In this document: one piece after another, positions 1 to 8,982 of the stretch | How the letters are laid out: every line of letters begins with the position of its first letter | Position numbering within the stretch: the first letter of the stretch is position 1 | Assembly (NCBI GenBank): GCA_003569165.1 | Contig: BGOI01000009.1 | Span: forward strand, 1 to 64,000 | Direction of reading: 5' to 3' | Source: Opitutia bacterium | GTDB lineage: Bacteria > Verrucomicrobiota > Verrucomicrobiia > Opitutales > UBA953 | Length of the DNA: 64,000 nt | Made by a program: the position numbers and the translations under genes | The notes under the pieces: model-generated | What the model was told of the DNA's origin: nothing | Databases searched by the model: none | Seen by the model: the letters and a program-made list of their open reading frames with translations, nothing else

Positions 1-1015
1 CCAGTGAGGCCTCGCGGCCTTCGGCGTAACCGCCTGGATTCGTGTGCGAGCCCGCGCTCATCGCCGTCACGCCCACGCGGCAGCGTGATCGCGGAACTTG
101 CGGCTCTCGCGGGTGCTCAGCGTCAGCTCGACTTCGGAGCTCAGCAGGCGGAAGGCGCAGATCGCTTGAACTAGGTCGCGGTCGGTCATCTCGACCTTCG
201 GCTGCAATTCGCCTTCGGGCGGAAGGATGCGCGGAACGAGACGCTGAAGCGGCTCTGCCAGTGTTTGCGCTCGAGCCAGCGGAGGTGGAGGGCGGTGAAG
301 AACATTCCGCGCGCCAGTCCTCGAGGCCGAAGAGCGCGCCGAGGCCGATCTTATGGACGCCGGCGGCGCCCACGCGATCAGGGGCGTCGAGGCGGTAGAG
401 GAAGTCCGACTTACGACCCTTCGGGTGATGGACGTTATACGTCTCGCGGTGATACGTCTCTTGATAGACTAGCACCGCGTTGAGGCGGGGGCCGTGGCGG
501 CGGAGCTCGACGTATTCCGCGGTTTCCATCGGCTGCACTTCCATCGAGAGCGACGAGAAGTGCGGGCGGAGCAGGTCGAGGGCCTGGACGAAGTAGGGTA
601 CCTCCACCTTATTGGATTCCCCCGTCAGGATGAGCAGGTGGTCGAAGCCCAGTTTTTTGAGAGCGCCCGCTTCGCGGAGGATCTCGCCCGGGTTGAGCGT
701 CCGGCGCGGGACTTTATTACCGGCCGAGAAGCCACAGTAGGTGCAGATGTTCTGGCACTCGTTGGAAAGGTAGGCTGGGGCGAAGAGCTGCATCGTGCGG
801 CCGAAGCGGCGGAGCGTGCGCTCATGGCTCAGGCGGGCCATCCGTTCCAGGTGCGGCGCGGCGGCCGGCGAGATCAGTGCCTTGAAGTCTTCCAGGTCGG
901 CCGAGTCGGCTTCGGCGCGGCTGAGCGCGCGGAGTACATCGGCGTCGGTCTTAGCTGCGACGGACCCGAGGACCTCGTCCCAGGGATGGGTGGCATGGAC
1001 TTCGGCGAAGGACAT
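1..1015 (-). CDS. thiH: 2-iminoacetate synthase ThiH (partial, frameshifted)
   Basis: Radical-SAM enzyme that cleaves tyrosine to 2-iminoacetate for the thiazole half of thiamine. The minus-strand frame starting at the ATG at 1015 shows the SAM-cluster motif ECQNICTYCGFS (Cys 87, 91, 94), then family blocks such as LILTGE, VYQETY and the IGLGAL/GLEDW stretch. The family is usually about 370 residues, so some 30 C-terminal residues lie beyond the left edge. Three apparent one-base deletions break the frame near 303, 233 and 76; restoring them recovers the expected C-terminal blocks LSTRES and AMSAGS. It follows gcvT and gcvH on the same strand. Family assignment is firm; whether the lesions are real is doubtful, because similar ones hit essential genes nearby. 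Confidence 0.85.
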   Translation of the reverse strand, partial: MSFAEVHATHPWDEVLGSVAAKTDADVLRALSRAEADSADLEDFKALISPAAAPHLERMARLSHERTLRRFGRTMQLFAPAYLSNECQNICTYCGFSAGNKVPRRTLNPGEILREAGALKKLGFDHLLILTGESNKVEVPYFVQALDLLRPHFSSLSMEVQPMETAEYVELRRHGPRLNAVLVYQETYHRETYNVHHPKGRKSDFLYRLDAPDRVGAAGVHKIGLGALFGLEDWRAECSSPPSTSAGSSANTGRAASASRSAHPSARRRIAAEGRDDRPRPSSSDLRLPPAELRSRADAEHPREPQVPRSRCRVGVTAMSAGSHTNPGGYAEGREASL

Positions 1016-1066
1016 CGGCCCGTCACTGTGGGCCAAAAGCTGCGCAGAGCAAGGGCGGGCGCGCGC

Positions 1067-1449
1067 TCAGAGCGTCGCGGCGTAGCCAGCGGCGTCGAGG
1101 AGGCTGGCGAGTTCGGCTGGATTCTTCACCTTCACCTTAATCATCCAGGCGCCGCCGTAGGGTTCGCGGTTCACCAGGTCAGGGGAATTGTTCAAGCCCG
1201 AGTTAGCCTCGACGATTTCGCAGGAGATGGGGCTATAGAGGTCGGAGGCGGCCTTGACGGATTCCACCGTGCCGAAGACGTCGCCATGGTTGAAGGACGC
1301 GCCGACCTTCGGGAGGTCGACAAACGTCACGTCACCGAGCGCGGGCCCTGCGCGTGATCGGTGATGCCGATGACCGCGGTGCCGTCGGCGGCGACCTTGA
1401 TCCCACTCGTGATCTTGGTGTAATGGAGGTCGGCAGGGACGTTGCTCAT
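1067..1449 (-). CDS. gcvH: Glycine cleavage system H protein (apparent frameshift)
   Basis: Lipoyl carrier that shuttles the aminomethyl group between the P, T and L proteins of glycine cleavage. The joined product is 127 residues, the normal size. The lipoylation motif ESVKAASD puts the lipoyl lysine at residue 66. The N-terminus from the ATG at 1449 ([13 protein letters not shown]) is in a different frame from the rest; one missing base near 1345, in a GC run, reconciles them. It lies 38 bp downstream of gcvT and 52 bp upstream of thiH, so the three probably form one transcript. gcvP and lpd are not in the window. Confidence 0.85.
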
Positions 1450-1487
1450 GGCTTCTGGGTAAAGTGGGCGGAGATTATTTCAACCCT

Positions 1488-2580
1488 TCACTTCACGAAA
1501 GGCTCGGTCGCGAGGCGCAACGGGATGCGGTTACCGCGGATATCGACCGTCAGCGTGGCGGAGGCCGCGTGGCCCAGCGGCGACGAGGGCCGTGCCGATG
1601 GGCTTACCGAGGACCGGGGACTGCGTGCCGGAGAGCACCTCGCCGACGGGCGTCTCGCCGGAATACACGACCGCGCCTTGGCGGGCGATGCGGCGGTCGT
1701 CGAGGGAGAAGAGCACCACCGAGGAGACGGGGCCGCCTTGGGCCTGGCGGTGGAGCGCCTCGCGGCCGATGAACTCCGGCTTCGCGAACTTCACCGTCCA
1801 GCCGAGCCCGGCCTGGAGGGGCGAGATCTTCTCGGAGATCTCATGTCCGTAGAGCGGGTAGTTCGCCTCGAGGCGGAGCGAGTCGCGGGCGCCGAGGCCG
1901 GCGGGGACGAGTCCGTGGGGCTTGCCGGCGGCGAGGAGCGCGCGGGCGACCTTTTCGGCGGAGGCGGCGGGCAGGTAGATCTCGAAACCGGGCGAACCCG
2001 TGTAGCCCGTGCGGGAGATCAGGCAGCCCGCGGCGCCGGCGACTTCGCCGAACGCGAAGCCGAAGCGCCTGATCGCGGCCAGCGGCGTCGCGGTGACCGA
2101 CGCGAGGATGGCTTCGGCGCGGGGGCCTTGGAGCGCGAGCTGGGCCCAGGCGGCGCACTCGTCGAGCACTTCGACTTGGTGGGTGCCGATGTGGGCGCGC
2201 ATCCAGGCGATGTCTTTCGGCGCATTCGACGCGTTGAGGCAGATCAGGAATTCTTCTTCGGCGAGGCGGTAGACGATCAGGTCGTCGACGCAGCCGCCGT
2301 CGGGCTGGCACATCACCGTGTAGCGCGCCATGCCCACCTTGATCGTGGACATCTCGTTGGTCATGATCCCGTCGAGGAACTTCGCGGCGTCGCGACCGCG
2401 GACGCGGGCTTCGCCCATGTGGGAGACGTCGAAGAGCCCGGCTGTATTGCGGACGGCCATGTGTTCCTCGATGATGCCTGTGTATTGTACTGGCATCTCC
2501 CAGCCGGCGAAGGGGACGATGCGACCGCCGAGTTCGACGTGCAGGGCGAAGAGAGGCGTGCGGGAGAGCGTGTCCGACAT
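1488..2580 (-). CDS. gcvT: Aminomethyltransferase GcvT (apparent C-terminal frameshift)
   Basis: Tetrahydrofolate-dependent T protein of the glycine cleavage system, releasing ammonia and 5,10-methylene-THF from the H-protein adduct. The start MSDTLSRTPLFALHVELGG at 2580 matches the family start; an open extension upstream runs back into a terminator and is not used. Visible blocks include VPFAGWEMPVQY, FDVSHMGE and ISRTGYTG. One extra base near 1573 (a GGG/CCC run) throws off the last 30 or so residues. Removing it gives the expected end with IRGNRIP and a TGA at 1488, for 363 residues. Followed by gcvH. No glycine riboswitch fits in the 92 bp upstream. Confidence 0.88.
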
Positions 2581-2620
2581 AGGCCCGTTAAGGTGCGGCC
2601 CCCCGGCTTTTTCTTCCAAC

Positions 2621-2650
2621 AAAAAAGCCCGGGCCGAGCGGCCGGGCTTT
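2621..2650 (-). terminator. Rho-independent terminator of the PEGA lipoprotein gene
   Basis: On the minus strand a stem AAAGCCCGG/CCGGGCTTT with a short GC loop is followed directly by a run of T. It sits between the lipoprotein stop at 2673 and gcvT, so it separates the two units. Confidence 0.75.
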
Positions 2651-2672
2651 GCGAGGCGGACCTAAGTCCGGC

Positions 2673-4256
2673 TCAGAGGCCGAGTTCCTTGCGGAGCTCG
2701 GAGAGGGTCGCCTTGTATTCTTCTTCCGTGATCGCCTTCGCGCGACGCTTGGTTTCGAGCAGGGCGTAGCGGGCGTTGAATTCGGAATACTTCAGGGCGT
2801 CGGCCTGGGCCTTGGCGGCGGCGGCGACCTTATTGGCTTCGGTGACCTTGGCGTCCGCGGCCTTATTGGCTTCGGTCATCTTGGCGGCGGCATCGGCCAG
2901 CTTGGCTTCGGCGGCGAGGCGCTCGTCGGCGACGGCCTTCTCGGCGTTCTTGACGGCTTCGGTGACCTTGGCGTCCGCGGCCTTATTGGCTTCGGTCATC
3001 TTGGCGGCGGCATCGGCCAGCTTGGCTTCGGCGGCGAGGCGCTCGTCGGCGACGGCCTTCTCGGCGTTCTTGACGGCTTCGGCGACCTTGGCGTCCGCGG
3101 CCTTATTGGCTTCGGTCATCTTGGCGGCGGCATCGGCCAGCTTGGCTTCGGCGGCGAGGCGCTCGTCGGCGACGGCCTTCTCGGCGTTCTTGACGGCTTC
3201 GGCGACCTTGGCGTCGGTGGCGACCTTGTTGGCTTCGGCGGCCTTGGCGTCGTCAGCCTTCGCCTTGGCGAGGGCTTCATTAGCCACGGCGACAGCGGCC
3301 TTCTGCTCTTCGAGCGCCTTCTGCAGGTCGGCGAGGCCCTTAGCGGCTTCGGCCTTGGCGGCGGCGGTGGAGGCGTTGGCAGCGCGGGCGAGTTCATCGG
3401 CGCGGGCGTTGAGGGCCTTGATCGCGGCGGTGGAGTTGGCCTGCGATGTATTGAGGGCCTTGATTTCGGCGGCGTAGGAGCTTTCGAGCTGGGCGACGCG
3501 TCCTTCGGAGGACTTCGTAGCGACTTGAGCCATGGCGACGTTGGCCTTCGCGGTGGCGACCTTGGAGTCGACGCCGGCGAGGGCGGCGCGGCGGGCTTCA
3601 ACGGTCTTCAGATTTTTCTCGGCCAGGGCGCGAGCCGCGGCGGCTTCGGCGGTGGCCTGCTTGAGGGCGAGTTCGGCTTCGGCCAGCTTGGCTTCGGCGG
3701 CGCCATCGTTACCCTTGGAGGCTTTGGCGTTCGCGATGGTCTTGGCGATGTCGGCGAGGCGAGCCTTGGTGGCGGCTTCGCGGATGGCGAGGGAGGCTTG
3801 GATCTTGGTGGCGGCCTCCTTCGTGGCGGCGATGTCGGCCTTCAGGCCTTCCTTCGCGGCGGCGTCTTCTCCAAGGGCCTTTTTCGAAAGCTTCTTGAAC
3901 TCCGGGTTATCGGAAACGGGCACGCCAGCTTCGCCGGCGGCGGGAGTCTTGGTGAGGTTGACATTCACCGAAGCGGGGAAGCCAAACTCGATACCCTCGC
4001 TCGTCGTGATGAGGCGGGGTTTCAGTTCGGAGACCTCGGTGAGGAAGCCGCCCTTGCCGACCTGCAGTTCGTAATTCTTGGTGCGGTCGACCTTGATGGT
4101 GGCAGGCGTGCGACCAACAGGTTCGCCATTCAGGCGGATGGCGGCGGCGGTCGGGTTCGACGACACGACGATGGAATCGACATTGGCCGGATCGATCGAG
4201 GTGTTGCAGCCGGTGATGGCGGCGCACAGGACGAGAAGGGAGACGGAGATACGCAT
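2673..4256 (-). CDS. PEGA-domain lipoprotein with long alanine-rich coiled coil
   Basis: A 527-residue predicted lipoprotein of unknown specific role. The start at 4256 gives a lipoprotein signal peptide with lipobox ITGC (Cys17); the longer open frame upstream lacks a signal. Residues about 28-80 form a PEGA domain (SSNPTAAAIRLNGEPVGRTP), which in other proteins faces the cell envelope. Residues about 135-490 are an Ala/Lys/Glu-rich heptad-type coiled coil. Within it, residues about 347-474 are three nearly identical 40-residue units. The last 35 residues (EEEYKATLSELRKEL) resemble a SHOCT-type C-terminus. An envelope tether or spacer is plausible, but this is inference. Confidence 0.8.
   Translation of the reverse strand: MRISVSLLVLCAAITGCNTSIDPANVDSIVVSSNPTAAAIRLNGEPVGRTPATIKVDRTKNYELQVGKGGFLTEVSELKPRLITTSEGIEFGFPASVNVNLTKTPAAGEAGVPVSDNPEFKKLSKKALGEDAAAKEGLKADIAATKEAATKIQASLAIREAATKARLADIAKTIANAKASKGNDGAAEAKLAEAELALKQATAEAAAARALAEKNLKTVEARRAALAGVDSKVATAKANVAMAQVATKSSEGRVAQLESSYAAEIKALNTSQANSTAAIKALNARADELARAANASTAAAKAEAAKGLADLQKALEEQKAAVAVANEALAKAKADDAKAAEANKVATDAKVAEAVKNAEKAVADERLAAEAKLADAAAKMTEANKAADAKVAEAVKNAEKAVADERLAAEAKLADAAAKMTEANKAADAKVTEAVKNAEKAVADERLAAEAKLADAAAKMTEANKAADAKVTEANKVAAAAKAQADALKYSEFNARYALLETKRRAKAITEEEYKATLSELRKELGL
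2835..3215. repeat. 120-bp in-frame tandem repeat, about 3.2 copies
   Basis: Three 120-bp units are almost identical: 2881-2940, 3001-3060 and 3121-3180 match exactly, and the second halves differ by one base before the last copy diverges near 3215. The unit length keeps frame (40 codons) inside the coiled coil of the lipoprotein. Such identity suggests recent expansion, so copy number may vary between strains. Confidence 0.95.
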
Positions 4257-4380
4257 AGGTACGAGGCTTGGGGGTGGTAGAATTGCGTGCAAATTGAACT
4301 CAGTTTCAACCCCTAATCGCCTTATTTCCCTAAGGGTTGACACCGGCGGACTGTGAACAACCCTGTGAATAGGGAAGTTG

Positions 4381-4456
4381 GCCAGCATAGCTCAGTTGGT
4401 AGAGCAGCCGCCTTGTAAGCGGCAGGTCGTCGGTTCAAGTCCGACTGCTGGCTCCA
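4381..4456 (+). tRNA. tRNA-Thr (anticodon TGT)
   Basis: Complete cloverleaf of 76 nt with encoded CCA (4454-4456). The acceptor stem is GCCAGCA/TGCTGGC, the D stem GCTC/GAGC, the anticodon stem GCCGC/GCGGC with loop CTTGTAA (anticodon TGT at 4414-4416), and the T arm GTCGG/CCGAC with TTCAAGT. A possible -35 box TTGACA lies at 4337-4342, but no convincing -10 box is at the right distance. It converges with folP. Confidence 0.95.
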
Positions 4457-4493
4457 TTCCCCGCTTTTTCTGGGCTTAAATCGTCCCGAGGTC

Positions 4494-5360
4494 TTAACCT
4501 CGGTCTTCCGGCTCCCAGCTGGGGCCACGGCGCAGAGCGTCAGCCATCCGGACGATAGGGCGGAGTGCAGCCACGTCATGGACCCTGATCATCGAAGCGC
4601 CTTGGGCGATACCCCAGGCCGCCGTGACGTCATTACCTGGGCCGCGGCGAAGCGGGTCGGCTTCGCCGAGCACGAGACCGAGCGTCGATTTCCGGCTCGT
4701 GCCGAGGAGCACCGGAAACCCGAGCGCGGTGATTTTCGCGAGGTCGCGCACGAGCATGAGATTCTGGGCGGGCGTCTTGCCGAAGCCGAAGCCTGGGTCC
4801 GTCCATAGCTGTTCGGGTCGCATGCCGGAAGCTTGCACGCAGCGCAGGGAGACGCGGAGATCCCTCAGCACTTCCGTCCAGAAATCTTCGTAATCCGCCT
4901 GCGGGCGGCGATGCATCAGAATGAGCGGGCAGCGGAGGGCGGCGCAGGCTGACCCCATGGGCGACTCGTCTGGGCGGGCTTCAAAGCGTCCTCCTTCGAC
5001 ATCGTTCACCAGGTCGGCACCGGCTTCAACGCACGCGCGGGCGACCGTTGCCTTATAAGTGTCGACGGACAGGACCGCCTGCGGGAAGCGCCGGCGGAGC
5101 GCCTGCACGACAGGGAGGAGGCGCGCGAGTTCGGTCGCGGCGTCGACGGGCGTCGCCCCGGGGCGGGTCGATTCCGCGCCAAGGTCGAGGACGTCCGCAC
5201 CTTCGGCGAGCAGCTTCTCCGCGCGGGCGAGAGCGGTGGCTTCATTGTGAACTTGGCCACCGTCCGAGAATGAATCGGGGGCCAGGTTCATGATGCCCAT
5301 GATCAGGGTGCGCTTCCGCCAGTCGGGCAGAGGGGTGCCATGTGGGCTGGTCCAAGACAT
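4494..5360 (-). CDS. folP: Dihydropteroate synthase
   Basis: Joins p-aminobenzoate to the pterin pyrophosphate in folate synthesis. Family motifs in order: GIMNLAPDSFSDGG (pterin site, about residue 22), LDLGAESTRPGA, VSVDTYKA, LVNDVEGG, DPGFGFGKT and LGTSRKS. The product from MSWTSPHG at 5360 is 288 residues, normal for the family. A start 14 codons further upstream is possible but adds an unconserved tail. The gene is convergent with tRNA-Thr and divergent from the oxidase operon; the shared 5361-5535 gap is AT-richer than its surroundings. Confidence 0.93.
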   Translation of the reverse strand: MSWTSPHGTPLPDWRKRTLIMGIMNLAPDSFSDGGQVHNEATALARAEKLLAEGADVLDLGAESTRPGATPVDAATELARLLPVVQALRRRFPQAVLSVDTYKATVARACVEAGADLVNDVEGGRFEARPDESPMGSACAALRCPLILMHRRPQADYEDFWTEVLRDLRVSLRCVQASGMRPEQLWTDPGFGFGKTPAQNLMLVRDLAKITALGFPVLLGTSRKSTLGLVLGEADPLRRGPGNDVTAAWGIAQGASMIRVHDVAALRPIVRMADALRRGPSWEPEDRG

Positions 5361-5463
5361 AGATGGGGGGTTAAAGACCCTGACCGACGGTGCAACCCCC
5401 AAGGCGTTCGAGGGGTAGAAGGGAAGCGGCCGCAGACTTATTAGACAGGTTGATGGGGGCTAA

Positions 5464-5491
5464 TTGATATTAAGTACTTGTTGGATAGTTA
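5464..5491 (+). promoter_or_regulatory. Candidate promoter of the caa3 oxidase operon
   Basis: TTGATA (5464-5469) and TAGTTA (5486-5491) are separated by 16 bp in an AT-rich patch upstream of ctaC, the only such patch in this gap. The match to a sigma-70 promoter is moderate. Confidence 0.35.
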
Positions 5492-5535
5492 CTTAGAGAA
5501 AATTTTAATCGAGAACCCTCATTCAAGGCGATTTC

Positions 5536-6897
5536 ATGACCGTTTTACCCTGCCGGGGCTTGCAAATGGCATCCTTTTTACGAAGTTTTCGACGTCCGAA
5601 CACATCCTTTATGTTTTCTCGCTTCTTTAGTCGGGTAGGTCTGCTGGCCGCCCCCTTCCTGGCCATCATCATGGTCGGCTGCTCCAAGGCCGAGATGACT
5701 GTCCGTCAGTCGACCCTGGACCCCAAGGGACCGGTCGCCCAAGTCCAGTTTGATGTCTTCATGGCCACCGTCTGGCTGGTCGTCGTCCTCTTTGCCCTTG
5801 TCGGCGGTCTGCTCGTTTACGCCGTCATCAAATTCCGCGCACGTCCGGGCGACGAAAATAAGCCCGCCATCGTCGAAAACGGCCACGGCAATCCGCTGAT
5901 CGAGATCGGACTCATCACCGCTTCCATCGGTTCACTCGTCATCATCGCTATCCCGACGCTCAGCGCGATCTGGTACACCGATGACGTTCCGGCCGAATCC
6001 GTGCCGACGTCGAAGCTTTCCGTTTGGTATCCGCGCGTCGAAGGCACGCGGGAGAATTACGCCAAGTCCGTCGAGGAGGAGGTGCTCGTGGTCGATGTCA
6101 TCGGCAAGCAGTGGTGGTTCCGTTTCGAATACCCGCAACTCGGCCTCACGAACGATGCTAAGCATTCCATCCCGAACGAGCTCGTGATCCCTAAGGGCGT
6201 CGCCGTCCGCATCAATCTCCGCTCCGAGGACGTCATCCACTCCTTCTGGGTCCCTAAGCTCGCCGGCAAGGTCGACCTCATGCCCGGCCGCAAGAACCAC
6301 ATGTGGCTGCAGGCGAGCGAGACTGGTCATTACTACGGTCAGTGTGCCGAGTTCTGCGGCGACTCTCATGCTTACATGCTTTTCCGCGTTGAAGTCCTCG
6401 AGCCAGCCGATTTCGCCAAGTGGGTCCAGAAGCAGAAAGCGCCCGCTGAGCCCGTCGCCGCCGGCACCAAAGCTGACAAGGGCAAGGCCCTCTTCGCCGC
6501 TAAGAGCTGCGTGATGTGTCACAACGTCGGTGGCCACTTTGGCGCTGGCGCCTTCGGTCCGGACCTCACTCACCTCGCCTCGCGCAAGTCGCTCGCTGGC
6601 GCCTGGCTCGATAACCGTGACCCTAAGGCCCAGCTCGCCCTCGAGCAGAAGACGGGCAACACCGAGTCCTCGGTCGAAGTCGACCGTGCGACCCTCAAGG
6701 CCAACCTCATCAAGTGGATCGGTTCTTCCGGTGTCGCGCACGGCGCCGACGGCAAGACTCCCACCAAGGACGTCAAGCCCGGCAACCGCATGCATTATTA
6801 CAAGATGTTCAACGTGGCTGGCCTCCGTGAGACCAACCAGAAATTTACCGCCGAGGAACTCGATGACCTCGCCGAATACCTCCTCACCCTGAAGTAA
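5536..6897 (+). CDS. ctaC: Cytochrome c oxidase subunit II fused to cytochrome c (caa3 type)
   Basis: Takes electrons from cytochrome c and passes them through CuA to subunit I. The 453-residue product has an N-terminal signal region with a lipobox-like MVGC, two membrane helices (about 76-98 and 118-142), a cupredoxin domain with the CuA motif QCAEFCGDSHAYM (about 270-282), and a fused cytochrome c domain with CVMCH (about 325-329). The candidate axial Met (PGNRM) lies about 90 residues after the heme motif, so the heme domain carries a long insert. The start is uncertain: ATGs at 5536, 5569 and 5611 are in frame, and the last gives the cleanest lipoprotein signal. First gene of ctaCDEF. Confidence 0.93.
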   Translation: MTVLPCRGLQMASFLRSFRRPNTSFMFSRFFSRVGLLAAPFLAIIMVGCSKAEMTVRQSTLDPKGPVAQVQFDVFMATVWLVVVLFALVGGLLVYAVIKFRARPGDENKPAIVENGHGNPLIEIGLITASIGSLVIIAIPTLSAIWYTDDVPAESVPTSKLSVWYPRVEGTRENYAKSVEEEVLVVDVIGKQWWFRFEYPQLGLTNDAKHSIPNELVIPKGVAVRINLRSEDVIHSFWVPKLAGKVDLMPGRKNHMWLQASETGHYYGQCAEFCGDSHAYMLFRVEVLEPADFAKWVQKQKAPAEPVAAGTKADKGKALFAAKSCVMCHNVGGHFGAGAFGPDLTHLASRKSLAGAWLDNRDPKAQLALEQKTGNTESSVEVDRATLKANLIKWIGSSGVAHGADGKTPTKDVKPGNRMHYYKMFNVAGLRETNQKFTAEELDDLAEYLLTLK

Positions 6898-6919
6898 ACC
6901 TTCCTCAATTTTCACCCTC

Positions 6920-8947
6920 ATGTCCCACGATTCCCATCACGCCCCAGTCGCCTGCAAGACTGAGCTGGCACCCGAGCGCAGCGACCTCGGCCTGATCCGT
7001 CCCGACCGTACGACCGGCTTGATCGACTGGCTGACGACCGTCGACCACAAGAAGATCGGTATCCTGTACGGTGCGTTCGCCATGTTCTACTTCCTCGTGG
7101 GTGGCGTCGAAGCCCTCGCGATCCGCACTCAGCTGGCCCGCCCGGACAACGACTTCGTCACGGCGCGTATGTATAACCAGCTGTTCACCATGCACGGCAC
7201 GACGATGATCTTCCTCGGCGTCATGCCCTTGTCGGCCGCGTTCTTTAACTTCCTCGTGCCCCTGCAAATCGGTGCCCGCGACGTCGCCTTCCCCCGCCTC
7301 AACGCGTTCTCGCTCTGGACCTTCGTCTTCGGCGCCTTCGTGCTGAACGCCTCGTGGTTCTTCGAGTTCGCGCACCTCGCGGGTTGGTTTAATTCCTTCG
7401 AATGGCACAAGGCGCTCGTCTACACCGACTTCGCTCCCGCCAATGGTTGGTTCAGCTACGCGCCGCTCTCCGGTACCTTTGGCCAGAACGGCCAGGCGCT
7501 GCGTTTCACCGGCGTCGGCACTGATTTCTGGATTATCGGCATTCAGGTGCTCGGCATCGCTTCGCTCGCGGCCTCCTTCAACTTCATCTGTACCATCATC
7601 AACATGCGCGCCAAGGGCATGACCATGATGCGCCTGCCGGTGTTCACCTGGATGACGCTCGTCACCGCGGTGCTCATCATCCTCGCCTTCCCGGCCATCA
7701 CCGTCGCCCTGATCGAGCTGATGTTCGACCGCACCTTCGGCGCCAATTTCTTCAACCCGTCCGCCGGCGGCCAGCCCGTCCTGTGGCAGCACCTCTTCTG
7801 GATCTTCGGCCACCCGGAGGTGTACATCCTCGTGCTCCCCGCGATGGGTATCGTCTCGGAAGTTCTCCCGACCTTCTCCGGCAAATCGCTCTTCGGTTAC
7901 CCGATCATCGTCTTCTCCGGTGCCGTCATCGGCTTCCTCGGCTTCGCCGTCTGGAGCCACCACATGTTCACCACCGGACTTGGCCCTGTGCCGACCGCCG
8001 CGTTCTCGCTCCTCACGATGGCCATCGCCGTCCCGACGGGCGTTAAGATCTTCAACTGGCTCGGCACGATCTGGGGCGGACGGATCCGCTTCACCCCGCC
8101 CATGGTCCTCGCCCTCGGCTTCATCTGGATGTTCATGTGCGGCGGTTTCTCCGGCGTCATGCACTCCGCGGCCCCCGCTGACTCCCAGCAGCAGGACAGC
8201 TACTTCGTCATCGCGCACTTCCACTACGTGCTCCTCGGCGGCGTGCTCCTCGGCCTGATGGCGGGCCTCTACTTCTGGTTCCCGAAGATCTTCGGCCGCA
8301 TGCCGAACGCCCCGATCGCGTACATCGCCTCGGGCTTGGTCATCCTCGGCTTCAACGTCGCCTTCGGTCCGATGCACTACCTCGGCCTGGCCGGTCAGCC
8401 GCGCCGCACGCACACCTACCACGCGGGCAACGGCTGGGAGCAGTGGAACTATGTCGCCACCATCGGCGCTTACATTCTCGGCATCGGCGTCGCCCTGGCC
8501 TTCGTCAACCTCGTGTGGACGGCTTTCCGCGGCAAGAAGTGCTCCAACGATCCTTGGGATGGCCGCACGCTCGAGTGGTCGCTGCCTTCCCCGGTACCGG
8601 AATACAACTTCGCCCAGGCTCCGATTGTCGCCACGCGCGACGCCTTCTTCGAAGACAAGCATGGCAGCAAGCGCATCGGCTCCGAGCCTGACGGCGGCGA
8701 AGCCGGCGTCCACATGCCCAGCCAGTCCTGGATGCCGCTCGTGGCTTCTGCGGGCTTCCTCTTCATCGGCTTCGGTATGCCGATGATGGCGATGCACGTC
8801 CCCCATGCCGGCTGGCTGGTCATTGGAGGCCTCGGGGTCCTCTTCCTCGGTATCTGGCTCTGGGCCCTCGAAGGTCCGGGTGGCTACATGCTCAAGACCC
8901 CCGCCGCCTCCGGTACGCCGGTTCCGACCGAGACCGCCGCCCACTGA
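6920..8947 (+). CDS. ctaD: Cytochrome c oxidase subunit I
   Basis: Catalytic heme-copper subunit (675 residues) that reduces oxygen and pumps protons. Metal ligands are in the expected order: TMHGT (His about 92, heme a), GHPEVY (about 297, CuB His and the nearby Glu/Tyr), the SHHMF pair (about 346-347) and HFHYVLLGG (two His, about 433-435). At least twelve hydrophobic helices are visible, plus a C-terminal extension with two extra helices typical of caa3 subunit I. It starts 22 bp after ctaC. A 679-codon open frame on the opposite strand is a by-product of codon bias. Confidence 0.97.
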   Translation: MSHDSHHAPVACKTELAPERSDLGLIRPDRTTGLIDWLTTVDHKKIGILYGAFAMFYFLVGGVEALAIRTQLARPDNDFVTARMYNQLFTMHGTTMIFLGVMPLSAAFFNFLVPLQIGARDVAFPRLNAFSLWTFVFGAFVLNASWFFEFAHLAGWFNSFEWHKALVYTDFAPANGWFSYAPLSGTFGQNGQALRFTGVGTDFWIIGIQVLGIASLAASFNFICTIINMRAKGMTMMRLPVFTWMTLVTAVLIILAFPAITVALIELMFDRTFGANFFNPSAGGQPVLWQHLFWIFGHPEVYILVLPAMGIVSEVLPTFSGKSLFGYPIIVFSGAVIGFLGFAVWSHHMFTTGLGPVPTAAFSLLTMAIAVPTGVKIFNWLGTIWGGRIRFTPPMVLALGFIWMFMCGGFSGVMHSAAPADSQQQDSYFVIAHFHYVLLGGVLLGLMAGLYFWFPKIFGRMPNAPIAYIASGLVILGFNVAFGPMHYLGLAGQPRRTHTYHAGNGWEQWNYVATIGAYILGIGVALAFVNLVWTAFRGKKCSNDPWDGRTLEWSLPSPVPEYNFAQAPIVATRDAFFEDKHGSKRIGSEPDGGEAGVHMPSQSWMPLVASAGFLFIGFGMPMMAMHVPHAGWLVIGGLGVLFLGIWLWALEGPGGYMLKTPAASGTPVPTETAAH

Positions 8948-8982
8948 GCGCCTTCCTCTCCTTAATATAAATTCTGACCTCC

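Noticed and set aside
2581-2672. Glycine riboswitch upstream of gcvT
   Set aside because: Only 92 bp are available and they are occupied by the terminator of the previous gene; no aptamer-like fold seen.
494-4280. Long plus-strand open frames opposite thiH, gcvT and the lipoprotein gene
   Set aside because: They mirror real minus-strand genes with clear family motifs; composition (Arg/Gly/Val-rich) and lack of any recognisable domain mark them as by-products of high GC third positions.
4486-4503. Hairpin CGAGGT/ACCTCG at the folP stop as a terminator
   Set aside because: It overlaps the stop and has no T-run on the folP strand; too weak to call.
6905-8944. 679-codon open frame opposite ctaD
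   Set aside because: Exactly antisense to a well-conserved oxidase subunit; acidic low-complexity translation with no motif.
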